Shown: one piece after another, positions 35,547 to 46,319 of the stretch | Position numbering within the stretch: the first letter of the stretch is position 1 | How the letters are laid out: every line of letters begins with the position of its first letter | From: Riptortus pedestris | Taxonomy: Eukaryota > Arthropoda > Insecta > Hemiptera > Alydidae | Direction of reading: 5' to 3' | Assembly: GCA_019009955.1 (NCBI GenBank) | Contig: CM032233.1 | Span: forward strand, 80,187,501-80,251,500 | Length of the DNA: 64,000 nucleotides | Position numbers and translations under genes: made by a program | The notes under the pieces: model-generated | What the model was told of the DNA's origin: nothing | Databases searched by the model: none | Seen by the model: the letters and a program-made list of their open reading frames with translations, nothing else

Positions 35547-35876
35547 CAATTTTTTTTTTTAATTAGAATGGATTCTCTACATGTATAAATTAGATAAGCC
35601 ATCGCACGGAAATAAAATAATTTAAATAAAATATCTATTAACGATTAAAATACTATTTAATTATAGTATTTGGTGTGAAGGCTTATCTCCGTGGAGAATG
35701 GGCGTTTTCTAGGGCCGTCTTCCTGCTTGCACGCTACGTAGCCCTAGTCCATTAAAGACTGTAGTGTTGATAAAGTAAATAAATAAAAGCTAAATATGAA
35801 TTGAGCTATTAAGAGGAATTTATTATTATCTTAAACGTCTTGTGTATTATATATATATATATATATAATTGTAAAG

Positions 35877-36876
35877 TCTGTCTGTACATAGATATTATTT
35901 TCAAAATTGTACAATACTTATTCGTTTCACAAGCCACGACATCTGCAATTTGTTGCTTTGGTGTCTGTTTGTTTGTTACCTTTTCACGCATAAACGGCTG
36001 AACCGAATTTTATGAAACTTGGTACGTATATCACTATTTAACCCAACTTAGACTATAGGCTATACTAATATTCTCTGAGACGAACAGAAGTGGGGTTTAT
36101 AAGGGAGGCAAGAATATAAAATTAACGATTTTTCGTTTCCTTTTGTTTTTTTTTTGAAAACGTGTACATAACCAACCTTGTTTAGTTTGTTATTAAGAGT
36201 AACATTAGTTATAAGCACTTTTGTCGTATACCGAAGTAAAGACGAGATATAAGCTAAGAATTAAAGCGGGAGTCAAAAATTGATTGGGCACCGACGCTTG
36301 TTGGCGGGAAAGGGGTCGTATACCTTTATAATATAAGCACACATAACAGAGAATGTGAAACATTCTATGAAACATTATGAATACTAACTTTCTTCGTCGG
36401 GCAAACATTAGCATATTTAAAAAATGCTCATTAAATACATAAAATAGATATATTTTATATGTTTGGGAGTGCTTTTAGGAATAGGAATTGTGATTAGTAC
36501 TTAATTTATAACAAATAAATGCTATCCACTAATATTATATTTGTGACCAATAATGTTTTGAACAACGAATTGGGATTAATACCTCAGTAATGGTTCTTAA
36601 TAACTATGAATGAATGCAATCCATGATTATGATTAATTTTGTCATTATGATTATGAGTTCAGACGGGTTGATCAGGAAATTTTTTTTTTCTTTTTAATCT
36701 TTAGAGCTAAAAAAATCTATAATTTCGCTTTAGTTGCCAAATATTCAGGTATATGACCTAAACACGAAGAAGGGGAATGTAAAAATATTGAGCACATAAA
36801 ATCCTTGCCAATAAAAGAAATACCGTCATCATTCTACCTTTATGATTTCCCTAGCGAAGCCGGGTATCGTAGCTAG
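35877..36876 (+). mobile_element. Helitron-like element, about 1 kb, non-autonomous
   Basis: Left end TCTGTCTGTACATAG, right end GCGAAGCCGGGTATCGTAG, CTAG, followed by T. TC at the 5' end, CTAG (CTRR) at the 3' end with a small GC/GC hairpin a few bases before it, and no terminal inverted repeats or target duplication are the classical Helitron signature. The text ACGGCTGAACCGAATTTTAT recalls 5' regions of Helitrons in insects. No Rep/helicase coding sequence is present. An unexpanded TA run lies just outside its left end. Confidence 0.7.
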
Positions 36877-36942
36877 TCATTATGAACATCAGTAAGTTAT
36901 TCGTGACTTTAAACAAACGACTTTCCAGCACTCCCCCGATTT

Positions 36943-37524
36943 TTAGCAGATTTCCCTTGAGGGAAATCAGCATTTAGGTCGTACTCATGACGCGATTTTT
37001 GAAAAATTTCCTCAAATGTCAATCGATTCTACCCAGGAGATGACGAAAATGAGGTCCGTTCAAAACTATGTATATATATATGTCTGTTAACACTCTAGCG
37101 GTCGCAAATTTTGGCTTGATCGTTAACAAACTCTATAATTAAACGTTTTATCTAAAAATAAAGGTCAAGTTCGTTAATGGCTCAAATGGGACCAGTGAGA
37201 GAGGGGTTTAGAGGGGGGATTTTCGAAATATCTCCGTTACTATACGTCGGATTGAAAACTTGTATAGAACTAATCTTATAGCTAATTAAATTTACTATAA
37301 ATATTGTTATATACATTTATTCTCTATCTTGAATATTAACCGAGATATTTGCATTTTATTGAGCGTAACGGACATGATGAGATCGGCTAACTTCGGTTGC
37401 AGTGGTGAGTTTCCGGCTAGCTTGTTCGGCCGTTTCAGTAACTGTTCGGTTCTCGTGAAATTTCTCTATTCTAAAACTTCACGTGGGAAATCTGCTTAGT
37501 TTACAAAGACCCTGCGTGACGGAC
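36943..37524 (-). mobile_element. HINE-like element, complete, short subtype
   Basis: TTAGCAGATTTCCC with stem kept and loop changed to TTGA; all internal blocks; array site with only about six TA units (TATGTATATATATATG). Short 5' block (CATGATGAGATCGGCTAAC, GTTCGGCCGTTTCAGTAAC). The right end is ACCCTGCGTGACGGAC, with hairpin 1 weakened by CAAAGA. Confidence 0.9.
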
Positions 37525-37710
37525 TTTTTTAATTTAGCCACAATTGCCAGGTCGAGTGGAAGGCGAAAGAGAATAAAAGAGTGAGTCCTGGCCGGTCAGA
37601 CAATGGATACTGCTGTCACAATGGGGAGGAGGATGGGAGGCGCCTCTAGACAGCTGTCCACCTACAACACCCCTCGCTCCATCTCAGCTCGTACTCTTAC
37701 TCTTATCTAG

Positions 37711-38335
37711 AGAAATCAAATCAAACACGCTCAACTGGACTTCAAGTAATAGAATCACTCTAGAAGAGTAGAAATTGTACTTACACGTCTACGCACAGGA
37801 CACACTAGAATGAGCAGACAAGATGAACCTATATGTCGCTACTGCAACAGAACTCTGACTGTAAAACACATACTAACTGACCGTACACAAATAAAAACGT
37901 GCCCATAGCCCACAAATGTATGCGAACTACTGGCCTACAGTAGCCAATTTATAGATGATGTTTTTAAGTATTTAAGAAATATTGGATTATTTGATGAAAT
38001 ATAAAAGCTATTATTTACGATTATGAAAGTTGTATATAGCAAGCACTGTACGTGGAATATAAGTTTTGCCTCCTCCCAGTTTAACTATTTCTTTTAGTTT
38101 TTCTTTTAATATTTTTATTTATTTTTTTTGTTTTATTTTTATTTTTACTTTGTTTCCCTCATGTTGTAAATATACTAACAATTTATGTTTAGTTTTGTCC
38201 ATTCCATTTATTTAGTACATTTGTAAAATTTAGCTGTGTAAAAATTTTAATATTTATTTAATTTTGTAAAACAATACTCAAGCATGTTAAAAGATGAATC
38301 GCCATTGTAGCGGCATCTTAAATAAATAAATAATA
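37711..38335 (+). mobile_element. Non-LTR retrotransposon 3' end: RT/RNase H C-terminus and UTR
   Basis: A frame at about 37765-38003 reads RLRTGHTRMSRQDEP, then CRYCNRTLTVKHIL and, after one in-frame stop, IDDVFKYLRNIGLFDEI and TAA. An RLR-GHT-R motif followed by C-x2-C-x8-H and a D-x-x-FL-x-x-IGL ending is typical of the polyprotein C-terminus of I/jockey-group LINEs. About 330 bases of A/T-rich 3' UTR follow, ending GATGAATCGCCATTG, GCGGCATCTT and an (AAAT)n tail. The reverse transcriptase and endonuclease are missing (5' truncation). One stop and a missing CCHC cysteine (DRTQ where C is expected) show it is dead. Confidence 0.85.
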
Positions 38336-38489
38336 ATTAGTCTTACACTAATCCAGGATGCTGCAAACTGGTGTAGATCTAGGCCTGAATTTTGAACATC
38401 TAGGAAATGTATAAAGCGAGAGGAGTAAATAGCACTTGATAACATTTGCTTTTCTATCAATATTTAATATGAAAAATATTTAATGAACG

Positions 38490-38870
38490 TCCGTCACAAA
38501 GGGGCTGCGTAAACAAAGCACATTTCCCACGTGAAGAGTTACAGTAGATAAATCTACATACTGGCAACAACACCGCGAATATTAAGTGAATAAATACAAA
38601 CGATAATGAAAAATCTTTTTACAAGATAATAATTTCTAGAACGGTCTGCCAACCTCTCAGAGCTGAATAGATAGATAGAAATATTTTAGACCCGGAAGGA
38701 AAAAAATAAAATAATGAAATATATCTGCATATAACGTATAAATTTTATTGAAAACTATCTATGTATCTAGTGTTGTAATTTTTAATGAATCAGAATAATT
38801 TTTATCTCAATCACTTAAATTTTAGTAATTCAAGAACAAAAGAAGAGAGGGGATGAACAGAACGTATTTG

Positions 38871-38923
<53 letters not shown>

Positions 38924-38925
38924 CA
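38490..38925 (+). mobile_element. HINE-like element, 5' half, long subtype
   Basis: TCCGTCACAAAGGGGCTGCG start, ACTGGCAACAACACCGC, GGTCTGCCAACCTCTCAG, then AGCTGAATAGATAGATAGAA, the empty-site equivalent of the MITE insertion at 4580-4787. After GAACGTATTTGCATAC it turns into a TA/CA array at about 38872-38925 and the 3' half is missing. Confidence 0.83.
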
Positions 38926-39162
38926 CACACATATATAAAACCATTAAGCGAAAACGTATAATAATTTCGGTTTAATTACAAAATGGTATTTTATTACTAC
39001 TCCCGACTTGAACCCATTTGATCAATTCAATTTATACTATTCTTATAATTAATACTAACGCAATTCATTTAATGTGATTATAAATTTAAAATTCACTCTT
39101 AATAAATTTGATGGAAGAAAATATGTGTCGAATTTGAATAACTTGTTTCAATAATTATTTAA

Positions 39163-39179
39163 AATTACATACTTTACAT

Positions 39180-39236
<57 letters not shown>

Positions 39237-39840
39237 CTCAACCGAAAAGAAAAAACCGGACACTTAGATTTAGTCTTATAATTTTGTTAAATACTTAATA
39301 TATATGTATATTAATCTTTTTAATTAAAATAATTGGTTAATCTATAGGTTATTTAAACAAAATCTGCCAAAAGTGAAAAATTTTTATTGATTATTTACAA
39401 AAAAATACAAAATATAAAAAAAAGATAAATTAACACATTTAAAAAAAAAATTATTCTTTATTTTTATTACAGTGAATGGTAGACTTCGCTACCCCAAGCG
39501 TTTCAATGTAACGTAAGTTCCGGCCTTCCATCTAAGTTGGAAAGACCCATTATTCTGGACCGAAATAAAAATAAAACATTAATTAAAGAAAATGCTTGGT
39601 TAATAATTAAAGATGTTTAAATGTGCGAAAAACTACTTACAGTTTAGAATAGATCAACTTCACGACAAATAAATCTAATCTGAGTTTTATCTAATTGTTT
39701 ACTAATCCTGAAGGGATTAGTTCAATGGACATAGACTCTACATTCTCTGTAATAACTAGAATACCCACATAAAGAAACACATTGCTGAAAATTAGCTTTT
39801 AATACGACAAATATGAAGTGTCAGGTTTTTTTGCGGTTGA

Positions 39841-39899
<59 letters not shown>

Positions 39900-39917
39900 A
39901 AGTATGTAATTTGTTAT
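39163..39917. mobile_element. Inverted-repeat element with TA arrays in both arms
   Basis: Outer arms AATTACATACTTTACAT (39163-39180) and its inverse (39899-39917) each lead into a TA array (39178-39233 and 39845-39898), then into CTCAACCG with an A-rich stretch and CCGGACACTT, inverted at about 39817-39840 as AAGTGTCAGG, T-rich, CGGTTGAG. The interior (about 590 bp) has no long frame. It resembles a MITE or foldback element; target duplication could not be settled because the flanks are AT-rich. Confidence 0.65.
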
Positions 39918-40454
39918 AATGACCATTCAAAAACGATGAATAGCATTGTTAATTTAATTTTGAAGGTTATATAAATCAAAGTCTTCACTCCTTGATAGTT
40001 CATATATAGAGTTATTAAAAGAATGAAGCCAGGCAATGGAACTGTTACAATGGAATTACTTGGTCGTTGAAAAGATAGATGCCCTTGAGGCTTCCACTTA
40101 AGTCTTTGAGCCCGACGTGGCCTGCCATCATCTGCAATTAATACCCCCCGACTGCATCTCAAACAAAGAAACCATTCTAAGAAAATAATACTAGATGCTG
40201 TTCCTTATTACCCACTCACCCATTTTCGAAAATTCATTTCCACTTATTCGACTGACGTCATATACCATTTAGGAAATAATATAATTTTTAAGAAACAGTA
40301 TAAATTTTCGCCTAAAAACGAGGGGGGCGGAGCAACAAATTCTATCATGAGTAACACATTCACACGCACCCCACAAGGTTTAATAAATAAATTACATTTC
40401 AAAGTCGATTTACTAGCATCCATATTAATTGTATCTATGGGAAATTACAAAAAG
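39918..40454. other. No gene recognised
   Basis: Unique-looking sequence. A short minus-strand frame at 39914-40162 has no recognisable domain. Confidence 0.35.
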
Positions 40455-41264
40455 CCTGTCACGCAGGGGATGCGTAAACTAAGCAGATTTTCCGCGTGAA
40501 GTTTAACAATAGATAAATCTACATGCCGGTAACACAACACCACCATGAATAGTAAGTGAATTAATACAAACGATAATAAGAAACCTCCCGATGGAAAGCA
40601 TCTGAAATGTAAACATACAGTTCGGCCAAAATTCATATTTTTATCTCATTAATCAAAAATTTTAGTAGTCGAAAAACTTAAGAGGGGGGGGGGTGTTACC
40701 AGAACATATTTGCGTGCATCTCGTATAATAAATGTCTCTTGAAGACAATATTTGGTATTAAAACTTCAAATGATGTGGTTTATTACATAACCGAGTATTG
40801 TTTATGTAACATGAGTAGCTGAAAGCTGAAAACTGAAAAATGCAAATATTTCGGTTAATATTCAAGGTAGGGAATAAATGTATATAACAATATTTATAGG
40901 ACATTTAATTTGCGATAAGATTGACTCTATTCATTTTTTCGATCCGACGAATAGTAACGGAGATATTTCGAATTTTCAAAATTCTCCCCCTCTAAACACC
41001 CCTTCCCCTGGTCCGATTTCAGCCGTTAACGAACTTGATCATTCTTTTTGTATAAAACGATTATATATAGAGTTTGGTAACGAAAAGACACAAATTGCGA
41101 CCGCTAGAGCGGTAACAGACAAATATATAGATATATACAGTTTTGAACGGACCTCATTTTCGTCATCTCCTTGGTAGGATCGATGGACAGTTGAAGAAAA
41201 ATTTCAAAAATCGCGTCATGCGGTCGACCTCAATAGCTGATTTCCCTTAAGAGAAATCTGCTAA
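40455..41264 (+). mobile_element. HINE-like element, complete, no expanded array
   Basis: Starts CCTGTCACGCAGGGGATGCG. Intermediate 5' domain (ACACAACACCACCATGAATA), short-deletion form of the long subtype, C-rich tract at about 40987-41010, CGACCGCTAGAGCGG intact, array site AATATATAGATATATACAG. The end is TTTCCCTTAAGAGAAA, CTGCTAA. A second 3' end follows at once. Confidence 0.88.
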
Positions 41265-41390
41265 AACGATATCAATTAAATATCAAGTTTGGTAATAATC
41301 GAACAAAAATTGCGACCGCTAGAAAGTAACAGACATATATATCTTGAAATTTTGAAAATAAAAATCAATGTACAGACAGAGGTTATAATT

Positions 41391-41430
<40 letters not shown>

Positions 41431-41550
41431 GATCGGACCTCATTTTCGTCATCTCCCGGATAGGATCGATGTACATTTGAAGAATGTTTTCCAAAATCGC
41501 GTCATGAGCAAGACCTCAATAGTTGATTTTCCTTAAGGGAAATCTGCCAA
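41265..41550 (+). mobile_element. HINE-like 3' end, tandem duplicate
   Basis: Begins inside the family at TTAAATATCAAGTTTGGTAA directly after the CTAA of the previous copy. It has GCGACCGCTAGA, about 60 bases of foreign sequence, a TA array at 41397-41424, the standard 3' blocks and a terminal hairpin before CTGCCAA. The locus therefore has one 5' end and two successive 3' ends. Confidence 0.83.
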
Positions 41551-43317
41551 CACTCTCGGACATTCGAGAAATCCCGTGTGAGGTCCAGACGAAAGCATGT
41601 TAATAACATAGGAAAGGCCAAGGAGTCAATGAGCACGTCATATAATCAGCTGTCTTCCAAATATATAAGGCGAGGAGCAGTTGCCCTCGTTGCTCACTGC
41701 GAGCCACGCTCCCGTCTCCTTTACTTCACCTCCAGCCAATATTCTGCTCTGCTATAATCTTGTGGGAAAAGTTCACTAAAGTCTTTTGATCGAATGAGCC
41801 TTATTTTGTAATGATGACTTGTCTTCTTTACAGACAGACAGTTGTATTCTCGAGTTGCAGTAAGCATATTAAAGTTTAAATTATTACCTCCGGGAAATGC
41901 TATTGATTCCATTTAATTCTTCTGAAATACCATTTCTGTTCACAGTTCCCCCTTTCACTACTATAGCAATCTTTATATAATGGCGTCATGGTCTAACAAT
42001 CATTGTTTTGTTGACCCGGACGTATTTATGGATTCGATGTTAGGAAATAACATTGAATTTTTAGTGGTGGATATGGGTTTTTAATATAGGAAAGATGCAG
42101 ATGCATTTCATTATTTTCAAAATTATATAGGCTTCCTGCCTGTACTATAACAGGCACGCTTCTACAAACTTAATGTAAAAAAAAAATTGTTTATTTCATT
42201 GGGAACTAACAAATTTTTTCTGAGTCAAGCGTATCCAAATATTCTTAGCTGCTTAGAAAATTCTAAGCACACGTTTATCTCATAAGCATTGGAGCTTTGT
42301 TAACCCCATCCGTTGCTTATAATCCCAACCTAACGAATGCTGTCTGTAAATCATATATGTTCCGTTCAGAACACTGCCACATATTATTAAATATACCATA
42401 TTTCGAGAGAGGATTAGCATTCGGGTAATGTATATTGTTTCTGTTAAAATCTAATAAAGCAAGAGGGTTGCCCTTGACGTAAATGCTTTTCGTACAGAGC
42501 AAATGATGGATGCCTTCTGAGAAAGTGAATAATCCTATTTCTGGAATTTTTTTTTTTCACTTTCCATCCAACAATTTAGATTATGGGAAACCAGAAATAT
42601 AATTCTTACCAGTTTACAACGCAGTGGTGTGTAGCACTGACGGATTAATTCTTACCCTTATCTTCGAGTGCTCAGTCGAGCTTCTCGTTTTACTAGCACT
42701 CCAATAGATAGCTTATTTTTCAATTCTGTGAGGTAGTTTGAATTTGTCCATTGATTTGAAATAAAAATCTCAGGTTCATTTGCCCATGAAAGTTTTCTTC
42801 CAAAACTCCTGCCCACCCCTTTCCACTCATACCTACCCTAGCCCACTCCTCATCTAAGACGGGACCTACGTTCCGATAGTATCTTAATGCCCTCCCTTTC
42901 TAGCAATATTGGTATGTAATGTAGTTATTATTTTTATTAGTTGTTTCTGTCGTTGTTATATTTTTTCAGTTTTTCGTTTCATTTCAAATTTTTGCACATA
43001 ATTTCAAAATGTTTTTCTTCTCTTCTTATGTAACTGTATTTCTTCTTTTTTAAAAAAAGGTACAGATTCTCTAATTCCACAAATGTCTTCGTTTATCTCG
43101 GACCTGAAGAAGGATACCAATGGTCTCTGAACAAAAATATTCTCATATTTTAACTGATTTAGAACTCCTTTGCCAATTCACAACTATTCTCTACGTAATT
43201 TAAGTTACATTTAGTGTGGAGTCGCATTCTACTTGGAGTTGAATAGGCAACCCAATGGCGATCCTCTAAGACCTGGCTTGTTTTGAGCTATGTTTCAAGA
43301 AGTGATCCACGTGTATT
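41551..43317. other. No gene recognised; candidate promoter near 41662
   Basis: Unique-looking. Apart from the possible core promoter listed separately, no frame has a recognisable domain. A CCTGAAGAAGGATACC motif at about 43103-43118 is noted under findings. Confidence 0.35.
41662..41700 (+). promoter_or_regulatory. Candidate TATA/initiator core promoter
   Basis: TATATAAGGCGAGGAGC at 41662, with an initiator-like TCACTGC whose A is at 41696, 32 bases after the T of TATAAG. This is the spacing expected for a TATA/Inr RNA polymerase II core promoter (arthropod Inr TCAKTY; here only TCA-T matches fully). The downstream 100 bases are C-rich but contain no long frame, so any transcript would start with a non-coding first exon. 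Could be chance. Confidence 0.3.
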
Positions 43318-43828
43318 GAAGAAATCGAACCAGAGAGAAGGGTGATTTTCGAAAATTCGAAATATCGCCGTTACTATACATCGGATCAAAAAATAATATA
43401 AAATAAATCTTATTGAAAATTACATTTACTATAAATATTGTTATATACGTTTATTCTCTATCTTGAATATTAGCCGAAATATTTGCATTTTTCAGCCTTC
43501 AGCAAACTCCCAGTCCTACTCGTGCCACTTAAACAATACTCTGTTATATAACTTTTACTTTTCTTCTTGGACTTCTGAAATTTGAGTGCTTAAGATAAGA
43601 ATTATTTTGATTCATTATAAAGTACAGTACTAGATATAGTAAACAGTTTTCAATAAAATTAATATGTTTATTCTGATATTTTTCAGTAATTGTTTTTCTT
43701 TCCAGTGAAGAATATTTCCGTCTATCTATTCAGCTCTCCGAGGTTGCCAGACCTGTTTGTTTACAATTCAGACGCTTTCCGTTAGGAGGTTATTACAATT
43801 GACTGAAAAATTTCTCATTACCGCTTGT

Positions 43829-44057
43829 TTGTTTGTTTATTATTATTTACGTCTTTTTTTATGGTACTATGGCTAATCGGGACGGATTTTCTGCAGGTTA
43901 CCACCCTTTTCTAGCCAGGGTGGGCCTAAGGAGTTTATTTAGTGAGTCCGTCGCTAAATAAATTTCTACTGCCCAGGGCGGGAATCGAACCCGCCACTCT
44001 AGGTCTACCACGCGAGATTAAGACCAACGCCTTAGCTCACATGGCCAACCTGAGCCC
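43829..44057 (-). mobile_element. tRNA-Leu-derived SINE with 15-bp target duplication
   Basis: Complete reversed SINE with a perfect box B inverse (GGGAATCGAACCCGCC) and CACGCGAGATTAAGACC. It is flanked by CTCATTACCGCTTGT at 43814-43828 and again at 44058-44072. The duplicated bases belong to the HINE-like host, which proves insertion into it. A duplication of this length is usual for LINE-driven retrotransposition. Confidence 0.95.
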
Positions 44058-44103
44058 CTCATTACCGCTTGTATGTATTCACTTAATATTCACGATGGTG
44101 TTA

Positions 44104-44525
44104 ATTGTAGTAATAGCCCTAGTAGTATAAGTTAGGTTAGTTAGGTTAATTTTAGATTAGTCGTATTCATGTAGTGTAGCTTAGGTTTATTTTTGGTTAG
44201 ATATGATAGTTTGAGCGCCCCTTACCCCCTTTACAAAATTTTACCGGCTACCTTAGGCTAATTTACTGGCTGTAGCGGCCATCTTTCTTCTTTTCTTCTT
44301 ATCTCCTCACCATCTATCCCTTTCCTTTCTTCTTTCGTTTTCTTCCCATACTTCACAACCCACCCGGTATCACCAGCTACCGGGTAACCCACCCTCAGTG
44401 TTCCATTACACCCCATCACAAATACCCCCTCCCTTATAATGGAACTATAGTTCAGTAGAAGGGGAACTATCATTTCTTACCCCGTATAGGTCAACCTACC
44501 TTAACACCAACAGAAATGTGAAGCT
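44104..44525. mobile_element. Unclassified insert, about 420 bp, with 10-bp duplication
   Basis: GATGGTGTTA occurs at about 44094-44103 and again at about 44526-44535, and the host HINE-like sequence continues across it. The insert begins with GTTAGGTTAGTTAGG words and is C/T-rich in its second half. Similar words at about 7440-7690 suggest it belongs to a dispersed family. No coding capacity or inverted repeats seen. Confidence 0.6.
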
Positions 44526-44617
44526 GATGGTGTTAAGTGTTGCCAGTATGTAGATTTATCTATTGTAAAACTTCACGTGAAAAATTTGCTTGTTTAAGCA
44601 GCCCCTGAGTGACGGAC

Positions 44618-45117
44618 TTTTCTGGGTAAGTCACTCGGGTACGTCCTCGTTTTTAAGAGTCACCCCTGAGCAGCGGTTGATGAACAAGACAACGCGTCCA
44701 GCCATGTCAGATGTGGGGCTAATGTTAAGACTGCAGGGACGAAAGCATAAACAATTGGTCGTCATCTGTGTGGCTGAAAGCGGGACTAACCTTGGGGATA
44801 TGAGGTGGGTTGAAGAGAGGATGTGTACGGGAGAGAGAGCGAGCCCCTGACGAGCCCCCGTGAAAGGGGAGAGGGTGGGTGATAGAAAGCCAGGGGGTGG
44901 GGTGGGGACGGATAGACAGACCTGGCGCATGGTGGGAGAGCCGAGCAGGCAGTATTCCTCGACCGACACTGCCTCTACCTGCCCATCGGCTCCAGCTTCT
45001 CCATGTCTCGCCCGCATTTCGCCCTCGCCTCTCGCTCTCTGTGAGTACCAACGCTCTCCCTTCTCCCTCACTCCTCTTCATTATACTCCCCTCTTTCTTA
45101 TTCGGCTAGCTTTATAA
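44618..45117. other. GC-rich island, possible first exon or promoter region
   Basis: About 500 bases clearly richer in G and C than the rest of the window, with several CpG. It is open in more than one frame, including a 146-codon minus-strand frame at 44631-45071 and shadows on both strands, as expected from base composition alone. On the plus strand CTCTCTGTGAGTACC at about 45037 is a good match to a splice donor. No protein domain recognised. It may be a 5' UTR exon, a promoter or a foreign insert. Confidence 0.35.
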
Positions 45118-46319
45118 CCTCAACACCCACCACTTGGATACTCTTTAATAAAATACCCTTTCATTAGTTAAAGTGGGGCAGTAGTGTTCTCATGAGTCAT
45201 TATCACATTCTGACAGATACTCATTTACCTAAATTGAAGTGCTCTTATCTGTCTTGTTTGTTATTTACATTATTTTTAGACTATTGTAGTAAACCCGGCT
45301 ATCCGAACTGATTGAGACCACTGGTCATTCGGATACCCGAGTAAAAGTTACTTTGAACTATCTATATGGTTTAGCGTGCGTTAAATGGTAAAATAAAGTG
45401 ACCTGGTAAAAAAATAATTGTAGCTACCGGTTTACTATGCAGCTTCCAAAGACTAAACTTAACATAAGCCGACATTTGGTGAAATGTCAACATATATTGA
45501 ATAAACCCTTAGAACACGTGGTATATAAACCGCGTACTGTTACAAATAGCTAAAAAAAAACTGATATAATTATTTTGTTTTAATTATTTGAACTAACCAC
45601 CATTGATTCAATAAATTGTCCCAGTTTTTATACTGTCCTTACTTTAGGCCTTGAAAAGGAGAATAAATTTTGAAACCTCGATAAACAGCTGTGTGATTTT
45701 CTTTGGAAATATTTAAGTAGACCGGTAAACAGCCAATTAGTCCGAGTTTAGTAGAAAACGATTTCTAACAAAACAACCACATAAGAAATTTTATATAATT
45801 GATGAGTAGTTTCCATTAGTGCGTCAAATTTAAACAAAGGAGGACGCTATTGTAAAAACAAATTGTAGGCTTTACAAACAACATCTTCAGTCAAAACTAC
45901 TTTAACCTTATAGTACTATAAACCACCCTCTGAATTATTAGAGCAGATTAGCATTATTATTAGAAACATAGTCTAATTTTCTTCAATTTTTTAAAATATA
46001 GAATTAATCAATTATACATAAAAGCGTTTTAACTAAAACCAACGGTATCTGTCGGGAGTATGTTTTTTGAAATTGCTGTTATAACTACGTGACCGATTGC
46101 CAAGCCTATGATAACTCTTTATGTAGTATGAAGGTCAACAAATAAAAACACTTCTCTCTGAATGTCGAGGAAACCAAATAAATGATTCAAAGATTTTATA
46201 CAGTGAGCCACAGTCTGCATATATTATTTTCACGCCAGTATACAAGCTGAAATCTATGAGGTATATGATGTAATCAAAAAATTGCTTGGTAGGCTCCCAT
46301 ATTTCCATTTTCCTAATAA
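45118..46319. other. No gene; possible pogo/Tigger-type end at 45290
   Basis: AAACCCGGCTATCCGAACTG, with CATTCGGATACCCGAG nearby, at about 45292-45345 resembles the terminal region of pogo/Tigger DNA transposons, whose ends often carry TATCCGAAC. A weak inverse (CCAATTAGTCCGAGTTTAG) lies at about 45734-45752. The rest is AT-rich and unremarkable. Confidence 0.3.

Larger units (their letters stand above)
43318..44617 (-). mobile_element. HINE-like element, 3' third missing, two nested inserts
   Basis: Begins at the G/A-rich end of the C-rich tract and runs through ATCTCTATCTTGAATATTAG-type blocks, the long 5' domain (CATTATAAAGTACAGTACTAG, GTGAAGAATATTTCC, GAGGTTGCCAGACCTG) to CAGCCCCTGAGTGACGGAC. 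It is split by a SINE at 43829-44057 and by a second insert at about 44104-44525. The sequence 3' of the tract, including the array and hairpin, is missing. Confidence 0.85.

Noticed and set aside
44120..44160. Insect telomere repeat (TTAGG)n
   Set aside because: Only two or three imperfect units, inside a transposable insert; not an array.
44631..45071. 146-codon minus-strand frame as a gene
   Set aside because: Lies in a GC-rich block where several frames on both strands are open at once; no recognisable domain or start context.
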